Part shown: positions 9,187 to 18,230 of the stretch, piece by piece
How the letters are laid out: the number at the start of each line of letters is the position of its first letter
Numbering within the stretch: the stretch's first letter is position 1
DNA from: CAYPNF01 sp964411985
GTDB taxonomy: Bacteria; Verrucomicrobiota; Verrucomicrobiia; Limisphaerales; J093
DNA length: 64,000 bases
Reading direction: 5' to 3'
NCBI GenBank assembly: GCA_964411985.1
Contig: CAYPNF010000005.1
Coordinates: 1-64,000, forward strand
Notes under the pieces: generated by a model
What the model saw: only the letters and a program-made list of their open reading frames with translations
Told to the model about the DNA's origin: nothing
Database searches by the model: none
Program-made: the position numbers and the translations under genes

Positions 9187-11616
9187 ATGGATTTTCAGTA
9201 CCAGGCGGGGGGGTTGCACCTTCCTGGCCTTGGGCTGTGGCTCGACGCGCCACGTCCCGTCAAGGGAGAGGATCGGGTGGTCATCACCCACGCGCACAGT
9301 GATCACGCCGCCCTTCACCGGGAGGTAGTTTGCACTCACCCCACCCGGCGGTTTCTGAAAGCCCGGCTGGGCTCGATTCCAGTGGCACACGAGCAGGCTT
9401 ATCATGAGGTGAGGGAATACACCGGACCCGGCGGTTCCTACCGTATCACGCTTCTGCCCGCGGGCCATATTCTGGGCAGTGCCATGGTATTGGTGGAAGC
9501 AGATGGGGCGACTCTCCTCTATACCGGCGATTTCAAACTGCGGGCAGGTAAGTCTTGTGAGCCTTGCCGCCCTTGCCATGCCGACGTGCTGGTCATGGAG
9601 ACGACTTTTGGGCGGCCCGAATACCAATTCCCCCCCGCCTCCAATGTGATCCAGTCCATCGTCCGTTTCTGCCGGGATGCTTTGGACAACGAGGAGACCC
9701 CGGTTTTGCAGGGGTATGCGCTGGGGAAGAGCCAGGAGCTGCTCTGTTGCTTGCGTGAGGAGGGAATGCCGCTGGTGGTCCATCCGCAGGTCCATAAACT
9801 TGCCGCTATCTACGCCGAGTTGGGTTGTCAGTTTCCGGCGTACGACCTCTGGGACCTCTCGACGCCAGCGGGGAAAGTCCTGATCGTTCCTCCGGGGGTT
9901 GCAGCCACCCGAGGGTTGGCCGGGTCTCGAAGTGCCTTTGTCACCGGGTGGGCGATGGATCCCAATTTCCGGTTTCGCTCGCGATGCGACGCGGCGTTCC
10001 CCCTCAGCGATCACGCTGACTTTCCGGAGTTGCTCGAGATGGTGCAACTCGTGTCACCGCGAAGGGTTTGCACGCTGCACGGCTTTGCCGCCGACTTTGC
10101 GGAGGTGCTTCGATCCAAGGGGTATGACGCACGGGCTTTGAGCCAGGAGGACCAATTGGGGCTGCACTTGGAAGTTTCCGAGGTTCCCGCTGTTGCCCCG
10201 GTTCTATCACATCCCGCTAAGACTGGCGCCACGGAACAGGTAGGAGCGCCGCTCGCGAGCCAGATGGATCACCTCGTCCCTGGCACTTTCCAGCAGTTCG
10301 CGTGGGTCTGCGCACAAATCCAGGATACCAGAAAGAAAACAGAAAAGACGAAGGTGCTGGTCGGCTTCTTACGGACTTTGGCGGGCTTGGATTTGGGTAC
10401 AGTCGTGTCCTGGTTGTGCTCGGTTTCCAGTGCGGAAGGCACCGCTCGCAAACCGCAGATCGGGTGGGGTTTCCTCCGCGACACCCTTTGTCCGCTGGCG
10501 GGAGTGAAAGACCAGGAGCTGCGGGAGGTGTTCCTTCGGCAAGGGGACACGGCCGAGACGGTCCATGAATTGTTGGCCGCCAAAGGCACCCCATCGACGG
10601 GGGTGAAGATGTGTGAGGTGGCCGAGGCGGTGGCGGAATTGGGTGCAGGCCGGAAAAGTGCCGCGAGCCTGGCTCGATGGAGAAAACTGTTGGAGCGCTC
10701 GAGTGCGTTCGAGGGTAAGTGGATGACGAAGCTGTTGGATGGGGGCATCCGGGTTGGTTTGACACCGGGGGGCGTCGAGGAGGCCCTGGCAGAGGCTTTC
10801 GGTTCCAAGATCGAGGAAGTGCGCAGAGCAGCACGCCTGGTGGGAGACATGGCGGAGGTTGCCGTGCTGGTATCCGAACGGCGGTTGAGCGAGGCTGGTC
10901 CGCAACCGTTTCGGCCCATCCGGTTCATGATGGCGGCCCGAGCTCGTGACGCCAGAAGTGCGTTCGAGAAGATCCGGGGATCCGGCACCCGGGCAGCATC
11001 CGGTACCCAGTCGGAGTTCTTTGTCCCGGCTTCTCCTGAGGCTGGAACCTGGGTGGAGCCGGCCTACGTGGGCCTGCGATGCCAGGTCCACAAGGCTGGC
11101 GGGCAAGCCAGGCTCTACAGCATGGATCAGAATGAGGTGACCATGGCTTTTCCGGAGATCATCCAGGCGGCCTCGGGAACCGAGGGGGAATTCATTCTTG
11201 ACGGTGCCATCGTTGCCATGCGGGGTGAAGAGTTTCTGCCTTTGCAGGTCCTGGAAGTGCATTTGGGCAAGCGCGAAAGAGACCTATTCCCGGATGCGGA
11301 AGTGGATTTCCACTTCGTGGCTTTCGATCTGTATTGGGCTGGCGGTGCCGCGTTGGTGAGTGAACCCTTGTGGGAGAGGCGCAGGAGACTGGAGTCTCTG
11401 AGACTCCCTGGAAATTTCTTTCGGATTTCCAGGGTCACCCACGCCGGACGCGCCACCGATGCAGATCTGGCACTGCAGGATGCCGCGCGTGCGGGGCACA
11501 AGGGAATCATTCTCAAGGATCCTCAGAGTGAATATCAACCAGGCCGCCGCAGCTCGGCATGGGTGGCTCTCTCGGTTGGCACCGTCCGCTTTGACGAACG
11601 CTCAAGACTCTGTTAG
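9187..11616 (+). CDS. Ligase-associated exonuclease fused to a degenerate ATP-dependent DNA ligase-like domain
   Basis: About 809 residues from the ATG at 9187; an upstream TTG at 9133 would add 18. Residues 1-330 form a metallo-beta-lactamase/beta-CASP-like nuclease with THAHSDH (H35, H37, D39, H40), the YTGDF aspartate, SDHAD and LHG, matching the 'ligase-associated DNA exonuclease' family. Residues 370-800 follow an ATP-dependent ligase: an N-terminal DNA-binding domain (GGIRVGLTPGGVEEALAEAFG region, FMMA linker) and then the nucleotidyltransferase fold. The nucleotidyltransferase motifs are eroded. The usual KYDG is AYVG (lysine to A626, aspartate to V628), SR is SM, LDGE is LDGA, EG(I/V)xLK is KGIILK, and the motif V lysine is missing. 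The OB-fold domain is absent. The nuclease half appears functional; the ligase half probably cannot self-adenylate and may only bind DNA or partners. Assignment of the halves is firm; loss of activity is inferred. Confidence 0.85.
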   Translation: MDFQYQAGGLHLPGLGLWLDAPRPVKGEDRVVITHAHSDHAALHREVVCTHPTRRFLKARLGSIPVAHEQAYHEVREYTGPGGSYRITLLPAGHILGSAMVLVEADGATLLYTGDFKLRAGKSCEPCRPCHADVLVMETTFGRPEYQFPPASNVIQSIVRFCRDALDNEETPVLQGYALGKSQELLCCLREEGMPLVVHPQVHKLAAIYAELGCQFPAYDLWDLSTPAGKVLIVPPGVAATRGLAGSRSAFVTGWAMDPNFRFRSRCDAAFPLSDHADFPELLEMVQLVSPRRVCTLHGFAADFAEVLRSKGYDARALSQEDQLGLHLEVSEVPAVAPVLSHPAKTGATEQVGAPLASQMDHLVPGTFQQFAWVCAQIQDTRKKTEKTKVLVGFLRTLAGLDLGTVVSWLCSVSSAEGTARKPQIGWGFLRDTLCPLAGVKDQELREVFLRQGDTAETVHELLAAKGTPSTGVKMCEVAEAVAELGAGRKSAASLARWRKLLERSSAFEGKWMTKLLDGGIRVGLTPGGVEEALAEAFGSKIEEVRRAARLVGDMAEVAVLVSERRLSEAGPQPFRPIRFMMAARARDARSAFEKIRGSGTRAASGTQSEFFVPASPEAGTWVEPAYVGLRCQVHKAGGQARLYSMDQNEVTMAFPEIIQAASGTEGEFILDGAIVAMRGEEFLPLQVLEVHLGKRERDLFPDAEVDFHFVAFDLYWAGGAALVSEPLWERRRRLESLRLPGNFFRISRVTHAGRATDADLALQDAARAGHKGIILKDPQSEYQPGRRSSAWVALSVGTVRFDERSRLC

Positions 11617-11627
11617 CGTCCGCAGCC

Positions 11628-12773
11628 ATGACTCGATTCCTCTTGGTTTTGGCTTTTGCCTCATTCGGTTGCGCGCTTTCCCAGGCCGCCGACACCCCCG
11701 CCTCCGTCGCGGTGACCACCAATACCCCTGTGCGCAGGCAGGGGACGCCAGCAGTCCGCTCTCCTGAGGTGCTCGCGGATGGGCAGGTGGTCTTTCGTGT
11801 TCGTGCGCCCAAGGCCGCTGAGGTGCAGGTGGGAGGGCAGTGGGCGAAAGAGCGACAACCCATGACCCGAGGTGAGGATGGTCTTTGGACTGCCACCGTG
11901 GGGCCGGTGAAGCCGGGGGTTTACGAGTACAGTTTTCAAATGGACGGAGTCTCGATGATCGATCCCGGCAATCCCTGGATCAAACCCATGCGCGAGCCGC
12001 GCACGAGTATCCTTCACATTCCAGGCGATCCGCCCCTGCCTCACGATTTCCAGCCCGTCCCGCATGGAACGGTGCACCAGCATGCTTACGCTTCGCGGGC
12101 GCTGAACCGAACGCGGGAAGTTTGGGTTTATACTCCGCCAGGGTACGAGAAATCCAAAGGAAGACGTTATCCGGTGCTCTATCTTCAACACGGCTCGGGC
12201 GACAACCAAGCCACCTGGGTGGTGCATGGCAAGGCTCATTGGATTCTCGACAATCTCCTGGCCCAGAAGCGAATTCGGCCCATGGTCATGGTAATGATGG
12301 ATGGCCACGCACTCATCGGTTCAGGCGGGGGATCCGGATACACCAACAATACGGTGGCTTTTGAGAAAGATTTGCTGGGGGACGTGATGCCTTTGGTCGA
12401 GACGAATTATCGGGTGGAAACCAAACCTGCGGGTCGTGCCCTCGCCGGCTTGAGCATGGGGGGAGGGCAGGCGTTGACCATCGGGTTGAATCATCCCGAG
12501 CGATTTGGATGGGTCGGCGGTTTCAGTTCCTCAGTGCCCTCCGCTGAGGCGATTGCGGGTTTCCTCAAGCAGCCAGACTCGGCTAACTCGCGGCTGCGAC
12601 TTCTCTGGATCGCCTGTGGAAAGGATGACTTTCTGCTTCAACGCAACAAGGACTTTGTAGCGTTGCTCTCGGGCAAGGGGATCCGCCACGAGTGGCTCCT
12701 GACGGAAGGGGATCACAGCTGGCCGATCTGGCGCCTCTACCTTGCGGACTTCGCGCCCAAGCTGTTCCAGTAG
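11628..12773 (+). CDS. Secreted CE1-type esterase with N-terminal E-set domain
   Basis: The protein has 381 residues. It begins with a signal peptide (hydrophobic LLVLAFASFGCALSQAA), followed by an immunoglobulin-like E-set/CBM48-like domain (about residues 40-125: VFRVRAPKAAEVQVGG ... YEYSFQMDG). An alpha/beta-hydrolase of the enterochelin esterase/feruloyl esterase group follows. The nucleophile elbow GLSMGG lies near residue 276, and the candidate acid and base are in CGKDD and EGDHSW. Related proteins hydrolyse acyl or feruloyl esters on plant polysaccharides; the real substrate here is unknown. The gene starts 12 bases after the exonuclease-pseudoligase stop, so the two may be co-transcribed. 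Placement outside the inner membrane follows from the signal peptide. Confidence 0.87.
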   Translation: MTRFLLVLAFASFGCALSQAADTPASVAVTTNTPVRRQGTPAVRSPEVLADGQVVFRVRAPKAAEVQVGGQWAKERQPMTRGEDGLWTATVGPVKPGVYEYSFQMDGVSMIDPGNPWIKPMREPRTSILHIPGDPPLPHDFQPVPHGTVHQHAYASRALNRTREVWVYTPPGYEKSKGRRYPVLYLQHGSGDNQATWVVHGKAHWILDNLLAQKRIRPMVMVMMDGHALIGSGGGSGYTNNTVAFEKDLLGDVMPLVETNYRVETKPAGRALAGLSMGGGQALTIGLNHPERFGWVGGFSSSVPSAEAIAGFLKQPDSANSRLRLLWIACGKDDFLLQRNKDFVALLSGKGIRHEWLLTEGDHSWPIWRLYLADFAPKLFQ

Positions 12774-12808
12774 TCTTGGCAGAGAGCGTTGCTAGTCGCT
12801 AGGACCCC

Positions 12809-12843
12809 AAAAAATGCCGCTTTTCGGCGCGAAGTCCTTCGCG
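12809..12843 (-). terminator. Two stacked hairpins with T-run ending the heme-protein operon
   Basis: Read on the minus strand just after the stop at 12847, CGCGAAG-ga-CTTCGCG (12843-12828) is followed by GCCG-aaaag-CGGC (12828-12816) and then ATTTTTT. This is a good intrinsic terminator for the minus-strand genes. It sits between two convergent genes. Confidence 0.7.
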
Positions 12844-12846
12844 AGA

Positions 12847-15351
12847 CTATTGAGCTGCGACGTCTTGAGGCCGATACCATAGGGACTGCCAATAGAGCAG
12901 TTCCGTGGCGTAGGGATCCACCGGCCCCGTGTGGTCTGCCGGTAGCACACCATATCTCTTCATCTCGCGCACCCAGTCGACCCGGGGTTGAAAGCCAGGC
13001 ATGTCGAACCGCTTCGCCTTTTCCAAGTTCTGTTTCCCGGCGGCACACATGGCCAGCAGCGCTTGGTAACCTGAGTCCTCGGTATTGGCGAAGACCGTGA
13101 CCAGGGCTTTGGTCTGGGGATCAGCGCAAAGGCCCCAGCCGCCCGCTGATTTGGCGAGGGGAGCGAGCAGAATCATCGACTTCTCCGGGCGGGAGAGATT
13201 GAAAACAATGTGCCGGCTGGTATTCAGCCGCGGATCGGCCATGTCCGGTTCCCAGAAGGAGACTCCGCGCTCGTCCGAAAGGGTTTGCGGAAGGATTCGC
13301 TTGGGGTCGCTGTGGCAGCTGGCGCACCGTTGTTGGATGACTTTGGCTCCCGCCTGGGTGGCGGCCCAGTCATGGTCCAGATTGATCTGCTGGTTTTCGG
13401 CGTAGCTGCCGATCATTCCCGTCCCCAGCGCGGCATAGGTTCCAGGATAAGCAGCTCCGGTTTCGATCCAGAGGCGCAACACGCGCTTCTGATGATCGGT
13501 TGCTTTGACCTCGTAGTGAGTCCCATCCAGCAACTTTAGGAGCCGACTGGCGGAGGAGCCGAGCGTGCGGGGTTCGTAATTGCTCTTCGCCAGGTTGCGC
13601 CCATCCGAGAAGAGACGCCCAATGGTGAGCATGTAGTAGCTGTGGCTGAACATGGGCCCATGATCCCCTGTGAGCAACAGCCGTCCGGCCCTCGGCCCTC
13701 CCGCGTCGTTCTTCTCATAGCCGTGGCAGCGAACGCAAAGGTCATCGAGGATGGGCTGCACATCCCTGGGAAAATCAATCACTTCCGGCACATCACGGAT
13801 CGGTTCCACCCGGCTGGGGGCGCGACGGGCGGCAGCCACTGCTGGAAGGGCAACGGGGCTGCTCGGGGTCTGGGTCCGCTGCTCATGGCAACCCACGCAA
13901 CTGGTAACCTCGCCCGGCATGACCGTCAGGAAGCTCTGCATTCGCTTGACGGAGAGATCATCCTTGTCCAAAGCCACAAAGAAGAAGCTGCGCAGCGCCG
14001 GCAGCTCAACGTAAGCCGAACCATCCTCCTCGACTGGCACAGTGCCCAGGATGCGCTCCAGCGTGAACGTTCCACCGTAGCTGATGGGGTCCATGCCGCC
14101 CGTGTAATGAATCGGCATCGGGAGGGTCTCCAGGACCAGCAACTTCTTGATCGATCCTTTCTCCAAGCCGCCCATGTTGCGGCCTTCATAAATGTTCGCC
14201 AATACCAAACGCCCGTTTCCTTCCTTCGGGTTGATGCGATCCGGAATGACGCGCTCACGATGGCGGGAGATGACGGGCCTAGGTTCATGACACTGCATTC
14301 CGGAGGCTTCGTCTCCTGGAGGAAGTCGGACGAGTTCCACCGTTTCTCCACCCGAATCCATGAGTACGACCGATTTCCCGGTGGCAGCCATGAAGCACTT
14401 TTCGCTGAACGCCCACGGATCACGGTAGTGGTCGCCTTTGCTGATCCTTTTCGCGGAGGCAAGAGCGTCGGGGCCAGCCTTGGGATCCACCAGAGTGATT
14501 GCCCCGGCGTGCTCAATGATCCCGTGCCCTGGGGAGAAACTAGCCACAATCCGATGAGAACCAGGAACCGGTTTGGCATCGATCATGGTGATGCTGGGGT
14601 GCAGGTTCCCGTAGTAGATCATCTGACTCGTGCCGTCAGGATTGGCGACCCAGAGATGATGGTAATTGACCTGGCTGCGATCGACGTACTCCCAGCGGGT
14701 GTAGAGGATGCGGCCGTCCGGCAAGGGCCAGGGAGTGTTATCCTGCTCGTTGTTGCTGGAAATGGGGCGCACGTTCTTTCCATCCGGATCGCATCGATGG
14801 AGGACGGCGACTTGGGTCAGCCAGCAGTTCACCCAACGTTTACACCGGCTGGAGATAAACACGATGTCTCCATCGGGCAAATAGGTGGGCTCGATGTCGT
14901 CATACTGGCCCTCCGTGAGCTGTCGAAGGCCGCTGCCATCCACGTTTATCTCATGGAGCAGGTAGTTTTCGGTGCCGCCCTTCCGATAGGAAAAGAGGAT
15001 TCTCTCCCCGTCATAGCTGATTTGAGGATCCCGTATGCCACCGCGTGGGTCTTCCAGAAGGACGGTTGTCTGCTTGGTCTGGAGCGAGTATCGATAGAGC
15101 TTCGACCCTTCCCTCCAGGCTTTTCGATTCGCATCATGGGCGTAATAGCCGAAGTTGGCGTACCAATGGCCATCCGAATCATTGAGCTTCCTTCCCACGA
15201 AGACGATCTCCTTCACGCTGGCCATCGGACCGGCGCGAAATCGCTCGATGAGGGTTTCGGACCAGGCTACAGGGCCGACTGCGAGCATGACTGCCCAACA
15301 TCCCAGCCAGGATGCGAATTTGTGGACTCTTTGAGGGCAAACCCGGGTCAT
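12847..15351 (-). CDS. HzsA-like secreted multi-heme protein with WD/TolB-like propeller
   Basis: The protein has 834 residues with an N-terminal signal peptide. The first ~480 residues are propeller-like repeats (QISYDGERILFSYRKGG, PTYLPDGDIVFISSRC and similar). The second part contains three c-type heme sites: CVGCH, CVRCH and CASCH. The layout matches proteins annotated as hydrazine synthase subunit A-related, which are common in Planctomycetes and Verrucomicrobia; most are not true hydrazine synthases. A periplasmic or extracellular redox role is likely, and the substrate is unknown. Its start overlaps the stop of the upstream MauG-like gene by four bases (ATGA), so the two are translationally coupled and probably act together. 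A strong terminator follows the gene. Confidence 0.85.
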   Translation of the reverse strand: MTRVCPQRVHKFASWLGCWAVMLAVGPVAWSETLIERFRAGPMASVKEIVFVGRKLNDSDGHWYANFGYYAHDANRKAWREGSKLYRYSLQTKQTTVLLEDPRGGIRDPQISYDGERILFSYRKGGTENYLLHEINVDGSGLRQLTEGQYDDIEPTYLPDGDIVFISSRCKRWVNCWLTQVAVLHRCDPDGKNVRPISSNNEQDNTPWPLPDGRILYTRWEYVDRSQVNYHHLWVANPDGTSQMIYYGNLHPSITMIDAKPVPGSHRIVASFSPGHGIIEHAGAITLVDPKAGPDALASAKRISKGDHYRDPWAFSEKCFMAATGKSVVLMDSGGETVELVRLPPGDEASGMQCHEPRPVISRHRERVIPDRINPKEGNGRLVLANIYEGRNMGGLEKGSIKKLLVLETLPMPIHYTGGMDPISYGGTFTLERILGTVPVEEDGSAYVELPALRSFFFVALDKDDLSVKRMQSFLTVMPGEVTSCVGCHEQRTQTPSSPVALPAVAAARRAPSRVEPIRDVPEVIDFPRDVQPILDDLCVRCHGYEKNDAGGPRAGRLLLTGDHGPMFSHSYYMLTIGRLFSDGRNLAKSNYEPRTLGSSASRLLKLLDGTHYEVKATDHQKRVLRLWIETGAAYPGTYAALGTGMIGSYAENQQINLDHDWAATQAGAKVIQQRCASCHSDPKRILPQTLSDERGVSFWEPDMADPRLNTSRHIVFNLSRPEKSMILLAPLAKSAGGWGLCADPQTKALVTVFANTEDSGYQALLAMCAAGKQNLEKAKRFDMPGFQPRVDWVREMKRYGVLPADHTGPVDPYATELLYWQSLWYRPQDVAAQ

Positions 15352-17228
15352 AGCGACAGGAGGAAAGCCTCCAAGTCGTCGAGCTCGGAAGCCTTCAGGT
15401 GAGAAGTTTTGCCGTGTTGATCCTTTGGATTTCGGGTCGTCAACAGTTCGCGCAGCGTGGCTGCTGACCCGTCGTGCAAATAGGGAGCCGTGCGCCAGCC
15501 TTCGATGAGGGTGGGAGTGTCAAAGACGTGAACTTCCCGGTCAAGGGGGCCTTGGGTACCTACATCGTACGACTGCAGATCGGTGAACAGCCCCTTGGGA
15601 TGGCAGACCGCACAGCCGACTTTCGAGGAGTAGAAGAGGCGTTCGCCGCGCCGTGCCTGGGGGGAGAGTTTCCCTTTGACCAAGTGAGGGCTTGGCACGG
15701 GCTGGAGCGATTTCAGATACGCATCCATCGAAGAGGCCACCTCGGGCCCTGGCGCGCTGAAGAGGATGTGGCGTATGCCGGCCCGGACCGCCGTCTCGCC
15801 CGTGTCACGAACACCCGTACTCATGGCTGGAGGTGTCCGGTGCGTGAGTAGCATGCTTTTCGTATTCTTGGGATTCCCAATGCCGTCATTGAGCAAGTCC
15901 CAGTTCAAGCCATCGATGCGCGCTTCGCCGGGATGACAGCTGGCGCAACTCTGCCAACCCTGGAAGCAGATACCCGCGTCATGAAAGTAGAACTCTCCCA
16001 ATCGTTGGGGAGTAGGGGGGCCATTCTTGGCCAGAACGAACGTCTTGGGGGCGGAGAGTGCATTCGTCAGGCTCAAGTGCGACAGGGAATCGGAAAAATA
16101 GTTGGCTGTGAACGCCTCAAAACCGAAGGTAGCGATCGCCCTCGGCCCCCGATCCGTCCCAGGGAGCCGTACTCGCCGTGAGATTCCGGCGAGGAAGGCT
16201 AGGTCATTCGGGACGTCGGCCTGCGATTGGGACGCGGATGCGGATGAGTAGGACTGCTGCGATGGGCGTACTTTGGGCAGGGCCGTTATCTTCGCCAGGA
16301 GGGCGGGAAAATCGATGACCGAAACTTCGTGGGTCCCTGCATGGGCGACCGTGAGAAAACGACCATCGCGAGTCCAAGCGATCGCGCGGGGGTTTGCGGC
16401 TCCGCTATCCACCCCATCCAGAAGGAAGGTGTTGAAGATCTCCATGGTGTCCAGGTCAATCAACGTCGCCGCGTTCGTATTCATCCAACCCCGGTCGAGT
16501 TGAGTCGTCGGGAGATAGTACCTGGCGAGGATATGTGTGACGCAGGCATAGCGGCCGTCGGGTGAGATCTGAACATCCGTGAGGGCAGTGCTGCCGTTCA
16601 ACAGGCGGAGTTCCTTCACAACCTTGCGTGCCGAAGTATCAATCACGGAGACGAAGGCCCCCACGTAATCGCCATCCGCGCGACCATGCGGAAGTTGATT
16701 GGCTACAAGCAGGAAACGGCCATCTTTCGTCAAAGCAGCCGCAACCGGCTCCCGGCGGACAGCCACGCGGTCGCGGACCTTCTTGGTTTTCAAGTCGACA
16801 ATGGCAACGCAATCCTGGAACTCCTCACAGACGTAGAGCGTGCTTTCATCCGGAGCGAGCACCGGAGCCAGGGCGGTGTGGCCCAGCGATACTTCCAGGG
16901 TGCTTTTTCCGGTCACCAGGTCAAAAACGACCACTTTGCTCGACGGAGCGGCGCAGGTCACGTAGAGACGCTTTCCGTCAGGTGACACGCACAGACCCGA
17001 GGGGGACGCCGGTACGGGAAGGCTGCGGACAATACCCCCGCTGCTCCGATCCACGCAGAGAACGCGGTTCGCAGTCTGGCAGCCGACGAAGAGCTGCAAG
17101 CCATCTCGTGAGACGGCCAAAGTCCCTGGCGAGAGCGGCGGAGGGGTGGCACCCAGCAAGGCTGGGAAGAGGCCAAGGACGAGTGTTAAGAGTGCGAGGT
17201 GAAGGCGATGATTTCTGGCTGGGCTCAT
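15348..17228 (-). CDS. YVTN-type beta-propeller fused to a MauG/di-heme peroxidase domain
   Basis: About 626 residues. The start is taken at the ATG at 17228 because a clear signal peptide follows (LHLALLTLVLGLFPALLGA); an upstream in-frame start at 17270 would place charged residues before it. Residues ~35-340 are a YVTN-like propeller (LAVSRDGLQLFVGCQTANRV, LYVTCAAPSSKVVVFD). The C-terminal part is a di-heme cytochrome c peroxidase/MauG-like domain with two heme sites, CASCHPGEARIDG and CAVCHPKG, plus the family motif YLHDGSAATLREL. Such proteins oxidise peroxide or protein partners in the periplasm. The ATGA overlap with the HzsA-like gene argues for a joint heme redox module. The gene starts 56 bases after ftsY ends, so some transcription may come from the ftsY side. 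Confidence 0.87.
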   Translation of the reverse strand: MSPARNHRLHLALLTLVLGLFPALLGATPPPLSPGTLAVSRDGLQLFVGCQTANRVLCVDRSSGGIVRSLPVPASPSGLCVSPDGKRLYVTCAAPSSKVVVFDLVTGKSTLEVSLGHTALAPVLAPDESTLYVCEEFQDCVAIVDLKTKKVRDRVAVRREPVAAALTKDGRFLLVANQLPHGRADGDYVGAFVSVIDTSARKVVKELRLLNGSTALTDVQISPDGRYACVTHILARYYLPTTQLDRGWMNTNAATLIDLDTMEIFNTFLLDGVDSGAANPRAIAWTRDGRFLTVAHAGTHEVSVIDFPALLAKITALPKVRPSQQSYSSASASQSQADVPNDLAFLAGISRRVRLPGTDRGPRAIATFGFEAFTANYFSDSLSHLSLTNALSAPKTFVLAKNGPPTPQRLGEFYFHDAGICFQGWQSCASCHPGEARIDGLNWDLLNDGIGNPKNTKSMLLTHRTPPAMSTGVRDTGETAVRAGIRHILFSAPGPEVASSMDAYLKSLQPVPSPHLVKGKLSPQARRGERLFYSSKVGCAVCHPKGLFTDLQSYDVGTQGPLDREVHVFDTPTLIEGWRTAPYLHDGSAATLRELLTTRNPKDQHGKTSHLKASELDDLEAFLLSL

Positions 17229-17284
17229 GTGTACGCGGCCATTCTCTGCGCAACTTGAGACCTTTGCCAAGGGGAAAGTTGGTC

Positions 17285-18196
17285 TTATTCCCCAAATAGC
17301 GCTTCGGCGAACTGCTTGGCGTCAAAAGGTTGCAGGTCATCTGCTTTTTCCCCGACCCCTACGTATTTCACCGGAAGACACAGCTCCTTTTGAATGGCCA
17401 CCACCATGCCCGCCTTGCTCGTGCCATCCAACTTGGTGACCACCAATCCGGTCAAAGGTACCGCTTTGTGGAATTCACGGGCCTGGGTGAGCGCATTCAT
17501 GCCGGTCGTCGCGTCGAGAACCAGGAGTACCTCGTGAGGAGCACCCGGCAGCTTCTTGGCCATTACCCGGTGTAGCTTCTGTAACTCCTGCATGAGATTC
17601 CTCTTGGTGTGCAGGCGGCCGGCGGTATCCACGAAAAGGTAGCTGGATCCTCTCGCCTCGGCCGCCGTGATCGCATCATGCGCCACCGCGGCAGGATCCG
17701 CGTGATAGTTGCCTGCAATGACCGGAACGCCAAGCCGCTGTCCCCAGAGTTTCAATTGCTCTATGGCTGCGGCCCGGAAGGTGTCACAGGCTGCGAGAGT
17801 GACCGATTGACCTTGGTCCTGCACCAGCTTTGCCAGCTTGGCACAGGTCGTGGTTTTTCCGGTGCCGTTCACACCCACGACCGAGACCACCGTGACCCCC
17901 TCTTTGGCCTGAGTCAGGCCTGGTTTACAGGAACTGAGACTCTTCTCGACCTCGGCACATGCCACCGCGAAAACGTTGGGGCCTTTTCCCCCCTGGCCTT
18001 CATAAGATTTCCTGACGGCATTGATGATCTGCGTGGTCATGGAGAGCCCAAAATCAGCCCCCAAGAGGGCCGCTTCCAACTCTTCGACCGTCGTGCCGGT
18101 GAGGCGAGGCGAACCGGTCACGATTCGCTTGATCTCGTGGAACAGCTTGGCATGGGTCTTTTGCAGACCCTCCTTCAGTTTTTGGAACAATCCCAT
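17285..18196 (-). CDS. ftsY: Signal recognition particle receptor FtsY
   Basis: A 303-residue SRP GTPase, compact because it lacks the long acidic A domain seen in enterobacteria. The N domain helices are followed by the G domain: P-loop GVNGTGKTTTCAKLA, DTFRAAAIEQL, DTAGR and TKLDGTSKAGM. It docks ribosome-nascent chain-SRP complexes at the inner membrane for co-translational insertion. Downstream lies the PHP-to-heme gene series on the same strand; 34 bases separate ftsY from the PHP gene upstream. The assignment is secure because all SRP-family GTPase motifs are intact and FtsY-type rather than Ffh-type (no M domain). Confidence 0.96.
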   Translation of the reverse strand: MGLFQKLKEGLQKTHAKLFHEIKRIVTGSPRLTGTTVEELEAALLGADFGLSMTTQIINAVRKSYEGQGGKGPNVFAVACAEVEKSLSSCKPGLTQAKEGVTVVSVVGVNGTGKTTTCAKLAKLVQDQGQSVTLAACDTFRAAAIEQLKLWGQRLGVPVIAGNYHADPAAVAHDAITAAEARGSSYLFVDTAGRLHTKRNLMQELQKLHRVMAKKLPGAPHEVLLVLDATTGMNALTQAREFHKAVPLTGLVVTKLDGTSKAGMVVAIQKELCLPVKYVGVGEKADDLQPFDAKQFAEALFGE

Positions 18197-18230
18197 GGTA
18201 AGAAAGTGAAATTGGAGGGGCTGAGCCTGG

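Noticed and set aside
8332..10047. 571-codon open frame on the minus strand
   Set aside because: It spans parts of two real plus-strand genes (transporter and exonuclease), which a true gene would not do here.
13642..15402. 586-codon open frame on the plus strand
   Set aside because: It lies opposite the HzsA-like gene, whose CxxCH sites, signal peptide and coupled start make it the real gene.
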